Positions 34,716 through 46,539 of a stretch of DNA of 64,000 nt are shown here, in pieces. The notes beneath the pieces are model-generated. The model had not been told where the DNA came from and ran no database searches. It was given only the letters and a program-made list of their open reading frames with translations. The DNA is taken from positions 620,001 through 684,000 of the forward strand of contig JAUTXW010004477.1 in assembly GCA_030620095.1 (NCBI GenBank), read 5' to 3'. The DNA is from Kuschelorhynchus macadamiae. Taxonomy: Eukaryota; Arthropoda; Insecta; Coleoptera; Curculionidae. Position numbers and translations under genes: made by a program. The number at the start of each line of letters is the position of its first letter. Within the stretch, counting starts at the first letter, position 1.

Positions 34716-36200
34716 AAAAGTGATATGTGTGTGAAATTTAAGGCCAAAAACATTTTTTTCTGAATTTTGAAGGTTTTCCCGGCATTTCCGGTAAAAATAC
34801 GCTATTTTGATTTCAAATCTCCTTTAAATTTTCTATCGAACCCTCGTCTCACCTTGACTAAGTTGAATAAGTGTTGGCCCCGCAAAATGCCTTTAAAGTT
34901 ACCCCATTTTTTTAGCTTTTTAATTTTTTTAAACGGGATTCCATGCTCCATTCTTAGTTTATGAACCTTTCAAGATTTTTAGATGAAAAATCTGAAAAAA
35001 ATGTTCCATCTCAAAAAATTAACCTCGTGACCTGAATTTTGTTTTAATGGAGTTTCGAAAAATGTGCCTATATCGGACGCCACTGTAGAGTTTATTTATT
35101 AACAGAACCCACTTTCCACTAAGTAAAAACCTTAGCTATATGCGGCTTTAAAAAATTGTAACTTTTTCAATTTTTATCCGATTTTTTGTCAGGACTTCGA
35201 GGCATCGATCGATGGCTTTTTTGAAAAAAATACCCAGAACGTCATGGTGTTTTGCTGATTTATAATAAAAATGAATATTGGTCAGTGGTGGGCGATACCA
35301 CCAAACAATAAAAAACATTTAATGCTTTACACGCAAGTAGTTTTCCTTCTCAAGCATTTAGCTGCAAACTTGAAACACATTTTTGTACCTTTTTTTACCT
35401 CAGTAATTTCGTCTCAATAGCAATTTTCAGTAAAATTAATTTTTACCAGGCGACATAAAAAAAATAAGATAATTGAATATTTTTTAAAGAAGCGGCGATA
35501 AATGTAATTTGCTTACACGTTTTTTAAAAAATCGTTCTACAGAAGTTTTGTCTCTTATCTATGCTCTTTTAGAATCTTTTTTGTTTTTGTCGAAAACTTG
35601 AAACATTTGGCCACCAAAGGGCATTCACTGGACCCTTGTTTTTGACCAAAAAAACTAGAAAAACTTCTCAAACGTCGATCGGGCCCAATTTCAATAGGCT
35701 TCATGAGTACGTAAAATGAAACGTTTCCTAAAAGTTTCAAATCATTATCTTAATTTTCGTGTAGGAAATTCTAAAAAACTCGAGAAATACATGTTTTTTT
35801 CATTAATAGACGAAAACCAAAGACGATGCGAAGATCCGTTTGATACCCTTCGATAGCCCCACGTGTGCTCTAAGAATGTATCAAATTTCAAAAGTTTATC
35901 TGAAACCTCTTCGAGATATAGCGATTGAAGGGTAAAAATATATCAAAAGTACGTTCTGACACGACGCGGACGAACAAGATTTTTGAATCCTGGCAAGGAC
36001 ATAATAAACTCGACGTCGAGCGAGAGTTATATGTCAGGTCGTGATGGTTTCTCAAGTGTGTATATTGTTTTTTAAATGTTTTTTGTAGACCATAAACGAC
36101 GGCTGTGATTTGAATAACACTCGATATTATCTGACTACATGCTTTTTACGTATTTTATTACCGTACTATTAAAAAACCCGATAAAAAATATCTGCTGTGG
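34716..36200 (-). repeat. Family A, inverted copy, outer blocks
   Basis: From 35160 to about 35990 it is the reverse complement of the family A 5' block: TTACACGCAAGTAGTTTTCC at about 35317, GAAGCGGCGATAAATG at about 35488, TTTGGCCACCAAAGGGCATT at about 35607. A TAGACCATAAACGACGG phrase is at about 36088. From 34740 to 35160 I see no match to the forward copy. The minus frame at 35555-35740 overlaps the conserved block but is not open in the other copies. Confidence 0.65.
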
Positions 36201-36789
36201 TGGCAAGTATATATTTTGGTAGAGTACCTAACTAAACCACTGGAGAGACGAATTTATACCTACAACATATTTGACAAAATTCAAGTTTTTTATATTTTTA
36301 AAAGAACCAAGGTATTAAGTTGGGGTTTTTCGCCTTGCCTAGGACTAAGTATTGAGTTTATAGCCCAAAAAAACATAACTGTAGGGGACTCCAACAAATC
36401 TGTTTTACAGAGTATTATGTAACCTTGTAACGATGACTCTTAAATATTAGAAAAAACAATTTTAGTTATTTTTTAATTTTCGTCTGGTTTTAATATACAA
36501 GGTATTTTGAACAAAGTTTTTTCATCTTATACATGTACTAAGCAATTGTTTTTTGCGTCAATTATGCTAAGAGTAATGGCTTTAAATATTTACACATAAC
36601 TGTTGTACATAGAGGCTTGTCAAAACTCAAAAGTTCAAAGCCAACATTATATATTAAAAACAAGCTTTTTTGCTTAATTTTACATCCCTGGCAAAAAGAA
36701 ATATTTGTTTTAGACTAACTATCATGTTACGTCAAACGCTAACTCATTCAGATCTATTAAATTTTATATAGGTTTAAGTAATAGACCTT
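36201..36789. other. No recognised feature
   Basis: A stretch inside the inverted family A region with no counterpart that I could match in the forward copy. The 68-codon frame at 36216 has no recognised similarity. Confidence 0.35.
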
Positions 36790-37999
36790 TTCGTTGAAAG
36801 TTTTTTACCATTTAAAATTTCCTTTATTTTTGAACTCTCAAATAACTTTTTCATGTCACCTCGCTTAGTGCATTTCTTCATAACTCGTTACAGTAAATAT
36901 TGGTTTTATTTTGGAAATAGGAGAAAATATCAAAAATAAAAATATATAGGGCATATACGTATCTTTTTAGGAAAATAATAGGTATGTGTGTATGTATGGG
37001 TATAGGACGAGTTAAAAATATGTGCCAGACCCAAAATGATTTTAATGGAACACCCTCTATAATATACACATCACATAACTCAAATATATATAGCCGACCA
37101 AACATGATTTTTCTAATAAAACTGCTAACTATAAATATACAAAGATTGATACCCTTTTATTCAGAGATTCTTGAAAAGTCTAAAAACAATTTTGCTATAA
37201 AGGGCAATGTATTTCCATTGATTCCACTACGTAGTAGAACGTTCTTCGTTTCTCTCTTAAACATTACTCGTTTCGGCAGAATTTTGTCAAATTTGTCGAG
37301 AGTATATTTATAATCAGCAAGAAAAAACTCATTTAATGCACTTATAAGTTCAGTTTGCTACATATTTTTAGGACAACCTCTATTATATATATAAAAACTA
37401 ATTTTAACCAGTTTCCCATTATAATATTAGTATACATTTTTTTCATTAAATATTAATAGTTACATATACCTGTAAAAATATTATATAAAATTTTGATTCC
37501 ACTTCAAAGTTAGGGACGACAGCAAACATATAAAGGGTATTTTTTTTAAATAATTTGCGATAATTGTAATTTGCTTAGACTTTCTAAACACGAAAGTATA
37601 TTGCTTGTATAGATTACTTTCTTCTAATTATACCCTTTCAGAAACTTAAACTTTTTTTAAGAATGAAAAAAAAATACTCCAAAGTTTAATCCCACCCATT
37701 TTTAACATGACTCGGAGTATCATAAAAATTAACATTTTTGTATACTTTTCGATAACCCCAAGTGTGCTGTAAAAACATATAAATTTCAAAATCATTCTCT
37801 TTTGAAATTTATATGTTTTTATACCAATATATCCAATATATCCTATGTTCTTGAAATATGGAGACTAAAATGTTTTCTCACGACGACAAACACGAGTTAA
37901 TAGGTCCAATATAACACAAGCTCTATGTAGACCATAACCCAGCGATTATGGTTTAAATACTACTTTCGATCTATTATTCCATTTTATATAAGTTAAGTA
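36790..37999 (-). repeat. Family A, inverted copy, middle blocks (empty hAT site)
   Basis: Reverse-complement counterparts, in order, of 13720-14229 and 15407-15560. CTTAGTGCATTTCTTCATAA is at about 36865 and ATACGTATCTTTTTAGG at about 36955. GTGCCAGACCCAAAATGAT at about 37022 is the uninterrupted equivalent of the hAT target. GGAACACCCTCTATAATATA is at about 37047, CCACTACGTAGTAGAACGTT at about 37225, and GTAGACCATAACCC at about 37927. A partial extra family A block lies at 37560-37900. Confidence 0.7.
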
Positions 38000-38530
38000 A
38001 CATCTAACTGTAAAAATCTCCTTCAAAGAAATTTAGCTGTTTAAAAGTTAGGAAGAGAATTTTTTTTGATAGCTGCCAAAATATTTTTATAAAATAAATT
38101 ACGCGACTAAAAGTTACATTGAACTGTAAAAACGATATTTAAAATTTCTAAATAGTTTAGAAGTTATGGGAAAAGACAATTTTTGACAGCTGTCAAAATA
38201 ATTTGTTTAATAAATTACGCGACTAAAAGTTAAAGCGAACTGTCAAAGCCCTGTATAAAAATTTTAAACAGTTTAGAAGTTATGGGAAAAAGAGTTTTTT
38301 TTGACAAATTTAAAGATTTTTTTTAATAAATTCCGCCAATAAAAGTTACATGGAACTGTGAAAACTGTATTTAATTATTTTAAGTAGTATTTTTTTGTAT
38401 TAATTACGCTTCTAAAATTTATATTGAACTGTAAAAACAGTGTACACAAATGTTAAGCAATTCAAAAGTTACAGAAAAAAACATTTTTTTGGAGCTGTCA
38501 AACGTTTAATTTTTTAATGAAATACGCTTC
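38000..38530 (-). repeat. Tandem TGACAGCTGTCA-type array of family A, inverted; contains the perfect 18-bp palindrome
   Basis: Four to five units. The exact palindrome TTTTGACAGCTGTCAAAA is at 38181-38198. Others are near 38056 (TTTGATAGCTGCCAAAA) and 38490. Units share CGACTAAAAGTTACATTGAA and GTTATGGGAAAAGACA-type blocks. Confidence 0.85.
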
Positions 38531-39235
38531 TAAATATTACATGAAATATCTATTTCAGAGAAACCCAAATCGATATTTTGATTCCTTTAAAAGTTTTAGT
38601 AAGGCAAAGGAAATAAAAATGCATTTCCGCGAATACAAACATTTTGCCCATTTACTAGCGAAATCTTCTAAATCGATGTCTTATACTGAAATGTTTCGCT
38701 ATGAAAAAAATTACAGCTCTCAAGCCAGAATTTCTAAAAAAATATCTTATATATAACTGCTGTACCTGTGTAACATAAGATATATTTTACTTGTATACTG
38801 AAAACCTGCCAGTGTCAAAAAATCTTATCAAATAGTGAAACCCATTCAAAATTTACACTAGAACTTATTTTGGATGATTAGATTTTTTTTCAAATTATAA
38901 TATCCTATTTATTATCAAAAACTCCAAATCGATACTTATAATCCTTTAAAAGTTCTAGTAGAGAAAAAAAAATGAAAAATTCACAATTGCGGAAACAAAA
39001 TTTCCTCTGTTTATCACCCAAATTTCCTAAATTACAGCTCTTGAACCAGAATTTATAAAGAAATAAAACGTGGTTTACACCCTACTTCCCTTGTATAACA
39101 TATTATAGGCTTTACGACTTATCCGAATACAATAAAGAAATTCATTATTTACTGTTACACTCCCTACGTTAAACATACACTACCACAAAGCACACAAATT
39201 TTAGAAAATATAAGCCTGTAAACTGAAAATCTGCC
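38531..39235 (+). repeat. Repeat family C copy
   Basis: Two tandem subunits matching 25390-25890: AATCGATATTTTGATTCC, ATTACAGCTCTCAAGCCAG, TGAAAACCTGCCAGTGTC. It immediately follows the family A array. The frame at 38517-38756 lies in this repeat and is not conserved in the other copy. Confidence 0.65.
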
Positions 39236-39849
39236 AAACTGTCAAAAAATCCCGGCCTATATACTGAAAAATGCATGTGTCCTGTATCCAATTATAGGCA
39301 AGTATTTCGCTGCTCAAACTGATCCAAGGTAATTCAGTACCATTTTTATCAAACTCATAAATTGAGAATGACAGCAAATTCTCGGATAAAAGATATTTTA
39401 CAAAATTGGGGAAAGTATTGCATTCCAAATTGTGGCTATCTTCCTAAAATATCTAAACTTTACCATGCCAATGCCCAAAAGACCGCTTTTGGGGCTCTAA
39501 AATTAAATAAAATTTACCTAAATATATACTTATTAGTTTTGACAGCGGCTATAACCACGCCCGATTGAAATTCAAGGCAACTTGATGGTATGCCTTTGTG
39601 GTTGCCTGTGGACGTTTTTCAAATTACAAAAAACCTGTGTGCAAATATATTTCGACTCCTTTTTTAAGCCGGATTTTTGAGTATTTCGGTAAGTCGTAAA
39701 AACAAATCGTAAATTTGAAAGTTGTAAAATATAAATTGGAGTTTATGAATATGCTCTGTTATTTTTTGGGAAAACTAAATAAGTTTGGTTATATTCGGCC
39801 TGAAAGTAAAGGTCTTCTAGGATTACATTCAATTTTAAAAAAATATAAA
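39236..39849. other. No recognised feature
   Basis: AT-rich DNA with several short overlapping frames on both strands and no recognised protein or repeat. Confidence 0.4.
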
Positions 39850-40600
39850 TTTTTGAGTTTTTATATGATAAGGTCAGATTTTAAGAATACTTTAAGAAAA
39901 AAAAATACCCCAAAACTTCAAGAGGTAGGGCTGATTTTAATAAATTTTATTGTTTGCCAGTGCAGATAAAAAAACACCAATCGGCAAAAAACATGTAATG
40001 CTGTGCCCTTAAATAATTTTTCTTTTTAATCACTTAGCTGCAAACTTAAAACGCAGTTGTGTACCTTTTGTCTCTTCATTAATTCTGTCTTATGTCAATT
40101 TTCAAAAAAAATAATTTTTAGCTAGCTACAGCAAAACAATTACACAAAAAAATTTACATTTTTTTGAAGATATTGGTCTATTAAATTTTTTTTGGTCAAC
40201 TCTGCTCTTTCAGGAATTTTCTTTGTTTTCTTCGAAAACTTGAACCATTTGGCCACCAAAGAACGTTCAATGGCCCTTATTTTTCCCAAAAAACGAGGTT
40301 TAAAATTTAAAAAAATCTTCTCAAACTGCAATCCCGTCCATTTTCCAAAGGGTTCATCAGACCATAAAAGGGAACGTTTCTTAAAAGTGTCAAATCGATA
40401 TTTCAATTTTTTCGACAGTATCGGAGGTAATTCTAAAAACTCGAAAAAAAACTTGTTTTATTTCGTGCTTGAAAGATATAACAAATTTCAAAAGTTTATC
40501 TAAAATAAGAAAGTACGATTTGATACTACGACGAATACGGAATTTTAAAAATGTCAAGGAGAATCTAACACAAAATTGAAAATGTTTGCAGCAGTTTGTA
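39850..40600 (-). repeat. Family A, another inverted partial copy
   Basis: Carries TTTGGCCACCAAAGAACGTT at about 40248, the reverse-oriented tail of the block also at 35607 and 15945, with the AAACTTAAAACGCAGTTGTG block at about 40052. The plus and minus frames here (40192-40503, 40140-40406) are mirror images of a noncoding block. Confidence 0.65.
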
Positions 40601-41257
40601 CGAATACAAGCCAATTTACTGAACTCCGATTGGTGCTTCAACTTTTCTATACAATGAGCACTCCAAGCTTAGAATGAATTCAATATCTTAAAATCGAATG
40701 ATATCAAAAAGAGCACACTTAAACAAATGTTGAATGACTGATGGTGGAAATACGATATTTTCGAAATTTTGGACGTGGTCACAAAATCTAATTGGCTTGA
40801 CGAGGAAAGAAACGGTTTGCACTTTCCTATCTCAGTTTTGTCATAATCTTTCCTTATTCTTCTTAATAGCAAAAAATATGGGGGTCTTTTAAATATGTGT
40901 TTCCTTCCAAATCAATCTCTTTAAATTCCAATCATTTTTCGAATATGTTACTGTTTACACGTAAGTAATGAATCTAAAATACGGTAAGTTTAGGTTGTTA
41001 GGTACCCCTGTGGGGTACACAATTTACAAACAATGTTGTGAATTTTACTTTTTTAATATGTAGTGTTTTCGTTTACTTGATCAAAATGAATATCAGTCAA
41101 GTAACAGCTCTTCAATAATTGCTTCACAAAGTGGGTGGTTGTATTGGACTATAACTTTCAAAACATCTTGGAAACGTCTGAGATGTTCTTACTTTTTATA
41201 TATAACAACTTGCAGTCAATAACTTCAGAGTATTAGAAGTAGGAAACGGTGTATGAA
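40601..41257. other. No recognised feature
   Basis: No gene or repeat that I can support. A GGTACCCCTGTGGGGTACAC palindrome lies at about 41001-41020. Confidence 0.4.
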
Positions 41258-43005
41258 AATGGTGCCAATGAAAACTGATGCGCTGTGTTCAAAGTGTTTT
41301 TGTTCTACCTTGACAACTGCAGAGGACAAAACCACAACTAAATAGTTTTTTTTTTTGAAGGTTTGTATATGCTGCAATGAAGTTTAATATAACACACAAT
41401 TTTCATAAATTAGGGCCTCTCCTAAATTTATAGTCTTATTTCTCTTCAAAATAAACTAAGGAATAAAAAGTAAGAACAGTACAGGCTCAGATCGAACACT
41501 TTTAAAATGATTTTTGTCTCGTAGTTAAAAATTTATTAAGCAATATCTTAAAAAATTTAAGGTTATATTGACTGCAATACATTTTATATAACTCGTTTTA
41601 TTGAATCATTGCAAAATTATACTGATCTTGTATATGAGAAAAAAATGATTTGTTTACAAAGGACCGTCTAAATTTGAATGAGGATAAAACCAAATGTGTC
41701 TTATTTTCGAATAATAGGGCCGATCAGGAAAACCTGGTTCTTTTCGATACTTCTTCTTGTCCATTATTGCCATCCAGTTCAACGAAAATGTTGGGATGAC
41801 TGTTTGCGATGGAGTGATCATGTGGACAAGATTTTCAGCAAACTCAGGGGTAATTGCTACGCATTGTAGAACGCATTATTTGTTGACTTTATATTATGCT
41901 AATATTCACTGAAGCATTTGTTATGACATTAAAAACTGGGGTGTAAGTTCTCAAGCCTTTTGAAGTTTTTTTAATACAGAAGTATGTCATGAGAATTATT
42001 GGAAGTATCAGACCTAGAGATTCCTGTAGACAATACTTTATTTTTAAGATTTTAAGGTCAGTAAGGATATATATTCTGGGTATATGTTGGAAAGAGCGAA
42101 AGAGTTTTTATGATATGAAATCATCGGCAAAAATAGTGCCAACGAAATTTGATGCGCTGAATACCTATTTATTGAAGCAATGTTGAACGAGACGTTCAAA
42201 GTCTTTTTTTTTCTACCTTGACAACTACAGTGGACAAAACCACAACTAAACAGTTTTTTGCTATTAATTAAAGCAGACATACGAAAAAAACTCGATTCAT
42301 TAGAGAGGCGCAAAAAATTGAAAATTATGAATGTTCCAAAATTGTAGGTAATCTGCCAAAGTATCTCGTAAACTGCAGTAAATGATCGAAATGAAAGTAA
42401 AATTATATTTAAAATGATTTTTGTTTCGTAGTTAAAAAATTATTATGAAATTTAAAGTTATATTGACTGCAATATATTTTATAACTCGTTTTATAGAATC
42501 GTTGAAAAATTCTACTGAGCTTGTATATGAAAGACTTCTTGAATGATCTGAAAAAAACGCTCTAAATTTAAATAAGGGTAAAACCAAATTTGTTTTATTT
42601 TCGAATAATAGTTCTCTTCGATTCGATCTCTACTTGTCCATTATTGCCATCCAGTTCAACGAAAAGGTTGGGCATTACGTTTGATGACTCTTTGCATTGG
42701 AGTGATCATGTGGACAAGATTTGCTTATAACTCATAGATAATTGATACGCACTGAAATATCTTTCCAACCTTTGTAGAACGCATTTGTTAATTTTATATT
42801 ATGCTAATATTCGTTCACATATTCGATATGGCGTTAAAAACTGGGGTGTAGGTTCTCAAGTCTCTCGAGTTTTTTTATTACAGGAATATGCCATAATATT
42901 ATGGAAGTATCAGACCTAGAGGTTCCTGTAGACAATACTTCAAGAAGTTTAAGATATTAACTTTAGTAAGTATATATTTTTTTCAATGTGTGTATTTGTT
43001 TTTAA
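41258..43005 (+). repeat. Tandem duplication of ~875 bp containing non-LTR RT sequence
   Basis: Unit 1 (about 41258-42132) and unit 2 (about 42133-43005) share, in the same order: GTGCCAATGAAAACTGATGC / GTGCCAACGAAATTTGATGC, CTACCTTGACAACT with GGACAAAACCACAACTAAA, AAAATGATTTTTGT, TTCGAATAATAG, GAGTGATCATGTGGACAAGA, AAAAACTGGGGTGTA, and TATCAGACCTAGAG. Identity is roughly 80% by eye, so it is an old duplication. Confidence 0.8.
41520..42130 (+). pseudogene. CR1/Jockey-like RT C-terminal remnant, copy 1
   Basis: Reads LNLNEDKTKCVLFSNN (about 41665-41715), then RWSDHVDKIFSKLRGNCYAL (about 41810-41868). This is the thumb region downstream of the RT active site: the LN..KT..V.F block followed by the W..H...I..KL block. 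After frameshifts it continues KNWGV and a VMRIIGSIRPRDSC piece (41981-42025). The catalytic box is not present. It cannot function. Confidence 0.65.
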
Positions 43006-43300
43006 AAATAGGTCATTATTTGAGTCCAACAGATCGTCCTATTCGTATAACACTCGAGCGAAAGATCTATAGTTGCGAAATTTTCACCGTTCTATTTTCT
43101 ATCGAAATAATATTATGTATAAAGCATGCATAATCTTTGAGTAGCAATATTACCGCTACTACAAATTTAAATGTTTTCAAAGCTAAAGTTAAAACTTTTC
43201 CTACAGAAGAATTTTTTTCACATAAATATGTGTGTTTTTATAGATCTTTTGTTTTGTATTTAGTGTTATATTTTTACCAATATTCCTTTTTATTATTCTA
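42440..43300 (+). pseudogene. CR1/Jockey-like RT C-terminal remnant, copy 2, with the true C-terminus
   Basis: Repeats the copy 1 thumb blocks (LNLNKGKTKFVLFSNN near 42565) with more frameshifts. It then extends to CVFVFKNRSLFESNRSSYSY followed by NTRAKD (about 42985-43065). This is the conserved H..NTR.. region at the C-terminus of CR1/Jockey-type proteins. Copy 1 lacks this part, which fits a duplication starting inside one element. Confidence 0.65.
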
Positions 43301-43464
43301 ATTTTTATTATTTACGTTTTATTTTGACAGGTTGACTTTTTCTTTAGTTATTCTATGTCCATTTGTATTTACTTTTAAACTGAAGAAATAAGAGTATTTT
43401 ATTTAACAAAAAAATATGTAGAATGGTCAGGAAAATATAAAAATGTAATATAGCCACATTTTCT

Positions 43465-43472
43465 AACATACA

Positions 43473-43558
<86 letters not shown>
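43465..43558. repeat. CATA then TA microsatellite
   Basis: About 33 bp of (CATA)n followed by about 60 bp of (TA)n. The long Ile-Tyr minus frame across it is an artefact of the repeat. Confidence 0.95.
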
Positions 43559-43561
<3 letters not shown>

Positions 43562-45220
43562 AAGCGGGTAAGTCCTCCATAAATGGCGCAGCAATAGGTC
43601 TATTCCCATAAATACAGCGAATATATATTTTTAATTAAGTATATAGTGCATCATAAGCTACGCTTAACATATCAAACAAAAAAACATAAAATTTTTGTTA
43701 CACATTTCCATCTATTTTAATATCTATACGTCGTCTAAAAAAAATTACATCTAATAAATATGGAGTACACTGTTGTATATTTAATTACCAGAACGAAGTG
43801 GATGGGTTCTCCGGGTATATCTAGATTTTACAAATCACGGTGGATAAATCTTCCAAAGATGTTGCCACATGTTCAGTTATGACAAATTCTTATCTAGAAT
43901 TACTGCTTTGTTATATGCAACGACGTCGTATAATAACAGAAAAACTTTCCGTGACTGATCGGTCAACTAAAACTTGTTTTTACCATCAAACGAAATGTAC
44001 CCCACAGGTGACCTTTTTAATGAGGTAAATGACTAAAGCTTCAGGTAAGGGTTATAGAGTCCTTTGCAGTGCATTTCAATGACTATGTCTTGACAATATT
44101 ATTTAACTTTTTAACCGAAAATTAAATTATTGAATCAAATGCTCTGATTATTTTCATCTGATGATGCGCATCTAACAGACGATGATTGAACTGCTTACGA
44201 ATTACAAATTTCCTCTAGGATACATTATCATACATTTTACCAACTTATAACATTTTGTGTTAGATATATTTTCTGTTCCAGAATTGTAAATTCGCTTTGG
44301 CTGCCTTCTTTCAAGTCAATGTATAAAGGTAGGAGGCGAAAATATGATTCCTCGAATGATCAAACACAATACTTATGAATTATGATGTACCCCAAAAGAG
44401 AAAAATTCTCATCATGGAGATGAATGTCTGAAGAAAATGTAGACTAGAGATTAATGATTTTGGTTTAATTTTATACAGTAAACGACGAAAATATGGAGTA
44501 CACTCGTTTCAAAATTAACATTTTTTTTATAAAAACACTCGGATAAGTGCGTATTTTACACATGCAGCTATATATACAGGATATCCCAAAAATTAGATAT
44601 GACGCTCAAATCAATTTTTTGTATTGGAAAACAAATCTGCATATTTACGAGAAAATCTAGACATAAATATACGAAATTACACGCTTCAACTTTTTTCTAA
44701 AAAATTTTACTCTTCAAAATTACCCCTAACCATCCAGGTACTTATACCAAGTTTCAAATTGATACATACAGTATACCTACTTGGGTCACAATATATGCAA
44801 TACAATGAAAATTACGGTACGGCTCCAAAAAGATATAACACGGTTATTTGAGAGTTGAGGTTGAGAGTATTTGCGTTGGAAAACCAAGTAAAATATTATA
44901 TTCCATGCAAAATCCAAATCTTTAAGGTAAATAAAATAAATGTGAAAAGAAATTTTTCTAAAAAGATTTTTTTTTAACTTTGAATTTGATAGTTTACTAC
45001 TCAAAGCTTTATTTAAATAATATTTTTTTTAATTTATTTTATTTTGTACTTTTTAGCATTATTTTTTAAGTACGCTGTATAAGATATTTACTATTGGACA
45101 CCATTTTATTATATTGTTATCGGTTTTATGTTTTATGTTAAATATCAGTCAATTTTGATAACGGGAACTGTTTGTGCTTGTTGGCATTTTTTATGCAGTC
45201 TGTATCAGACACTCTAAGAG
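43559..45220. other. No recognised gene; possible small mobile-element end
   Basis: A 13-base phrase TATGGAGTACACT occurs at about 43761 and again at about 44494 in the same direction. TATACAGGATATCCCAAA at about 44573 resembles the end of mariner-type miniature elements, with ACGCTGTATAAG near 45073 as a possible other end. The frames at 43840, 44624 and 44786 (minus) are not recognised. Confidence 0.35.
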
Positions 45221-45494
45221 AAACAAAAATCTTTTTTGGCTTTTTCGCAACTGAATAAAAATATTTAACTTTAAATTAATTGAAGCAGATATTTAATATA
45301 ATTACATACCTCAACATGTAGACTAGTCTGTCTACGGAATGTTTCGATACATAATATAAATAATATTATTTATATTATGTATATTAGACTAGTCTACATG
45401 TTGAGGTATGTAATTATATTAAATATCTGCTTCAATTAATTTAAAGTTAAATATTTTTATTCAGTTGCGAAAAAGCCAAAAAAGATTTTTGTTT
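45221..45494. repeat. Perfect 109-bp inverted repeat with 56-nt loop
   Basis: Arms 45221-45329 and 45386-45494 are exact reverse complements; I found no mismatch on reading both. The loop itself contains a further palindrome of about 34 bp (about 45349-45382) centred on AATATT. The flanks outside the arms do not match each other. Read as RNA it would fold into a stem of more than 100 bp. Confidence 0.95.
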
Positions 45495-46019
45495 GTCAAT
45501 CTAAACGCAACAAATAATCTGAACACATTTAAAACTATAAGACAATCAATTCTCAATTTTGTTAGGAAGGTACATTTTTTCCTGGCGAATTCACCGTTTT
45601 ATAGAAAAAGATTTCTATTATCCCAATTTTTTATAATTAACTCTAAACGAAATTTTAGGATTACACTATAGGCAGGCACTCATTAGGCACGTGCCTAGGG
45701 CCCGTCGAAAATAAGACACGCCGCACTGCCCAGTTTTCCCAATATTTTAAATGTATTTTGAGCCCCTGAACAATAACTTTTAGTGCGCAGAGCTCCGCCA
45801 GAATGGGCAATAAATTCTTAGATTTAAAAATAATGTTGTTAATATAGGTACGACTTTTTCAATACATCAATGATTTTAAGTTGTTGACAATTGAAAATCT
45901 CCATCCAGGACAGTTTGATGGCTAAAACGATTTGACTACAGCAAAACAGATTTTGAGATGATCACCCTCACAATATTATTATTATATTAAATTTTATAGC
46001 TTGATCTTTAATGATAACC
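45495..46019. other. No recognised gene; short palindrome
   Basis: The frame 45465-45671 begins inside the inverted repeat and shows no known family. TTAGGCACGTGCCTAGGGCC at 45684-45703 contains the palindrome TAGGCACGTGCCTA and looks like terminal text of a hAT-type element, but no partner end was found. Confidence 0.35.
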
Positions 46020-46215
46020 GAGAGAATAAAAAAAAGCTCTGCCATAAGAGGCCATGTGTAAGAGAGAGTCGGAGAACGCTCCACTACATAGTGGAGTCAA
46101 TGGGAAAACATTGTCTCTTATGGCTGAGTTTTCTCAAATTTTTCGGTTATGTTTAAGGATAAAGATAAGGATAAAAAATCAAATATAGTACAATTATAAT
46201 CAGCAAGTCGTTAAT
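46020..46215 (+). repeat. Isolated copy of the family A CTACATAGTGG core
   Basis: GGAGAACGCTCCACTACATA then GTGGAGTCAATGGGAAAACA (46070-46109) matches 13893-13940 and the reverse complement of 37205-37260. None of the other family A blocks accompany it here. Confidence 0.65.
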
Positions 46216-46539
46216 TTGAGGTACATAATTATAAATCGTATACCATTTAAAATAACGAAGTTGATGCTCATTTGTTATTTTTCCAATCGTCTTTTGTTTG
46301 TTTTTTTCCAAATTGTAAGGATTCCGATAAAACCCAAGAACTTTTGTATTTAATATTTTTTTGATAACTCACATAAACTCTCTAGGATATCGATTAAATA
46401 ATTTATTTCATACTGTCCAGTAAGTCTATTTACCCGCAACTGACAGGATGAAATAAAATACCATACGATACACGGCAGTTAGGTGTTATTACAGTACTCG
46501 TTTATAACCGGACTTGGTAACGTAATTATTATATATCTA

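Noticed and set aside
40140..40503. Overlapping plus and minus frames of ~90-100 codons
   Set aside because: They lie in a noncoding family A block whose other copies carry stops in the same places.
43353..43580. 75-codon minus frame with Ile-Tyr and Cys-Met-Tyr-Val repeats
   Set aside because: Translation of the CATA/TA microsatellite.
45684..45703. TAGGCACGTGCCTA palindrome as an E-box regulatory site
   Set aside because: More likely terminal text of a decayed hAT-like element; no adjacent gene to regulate.
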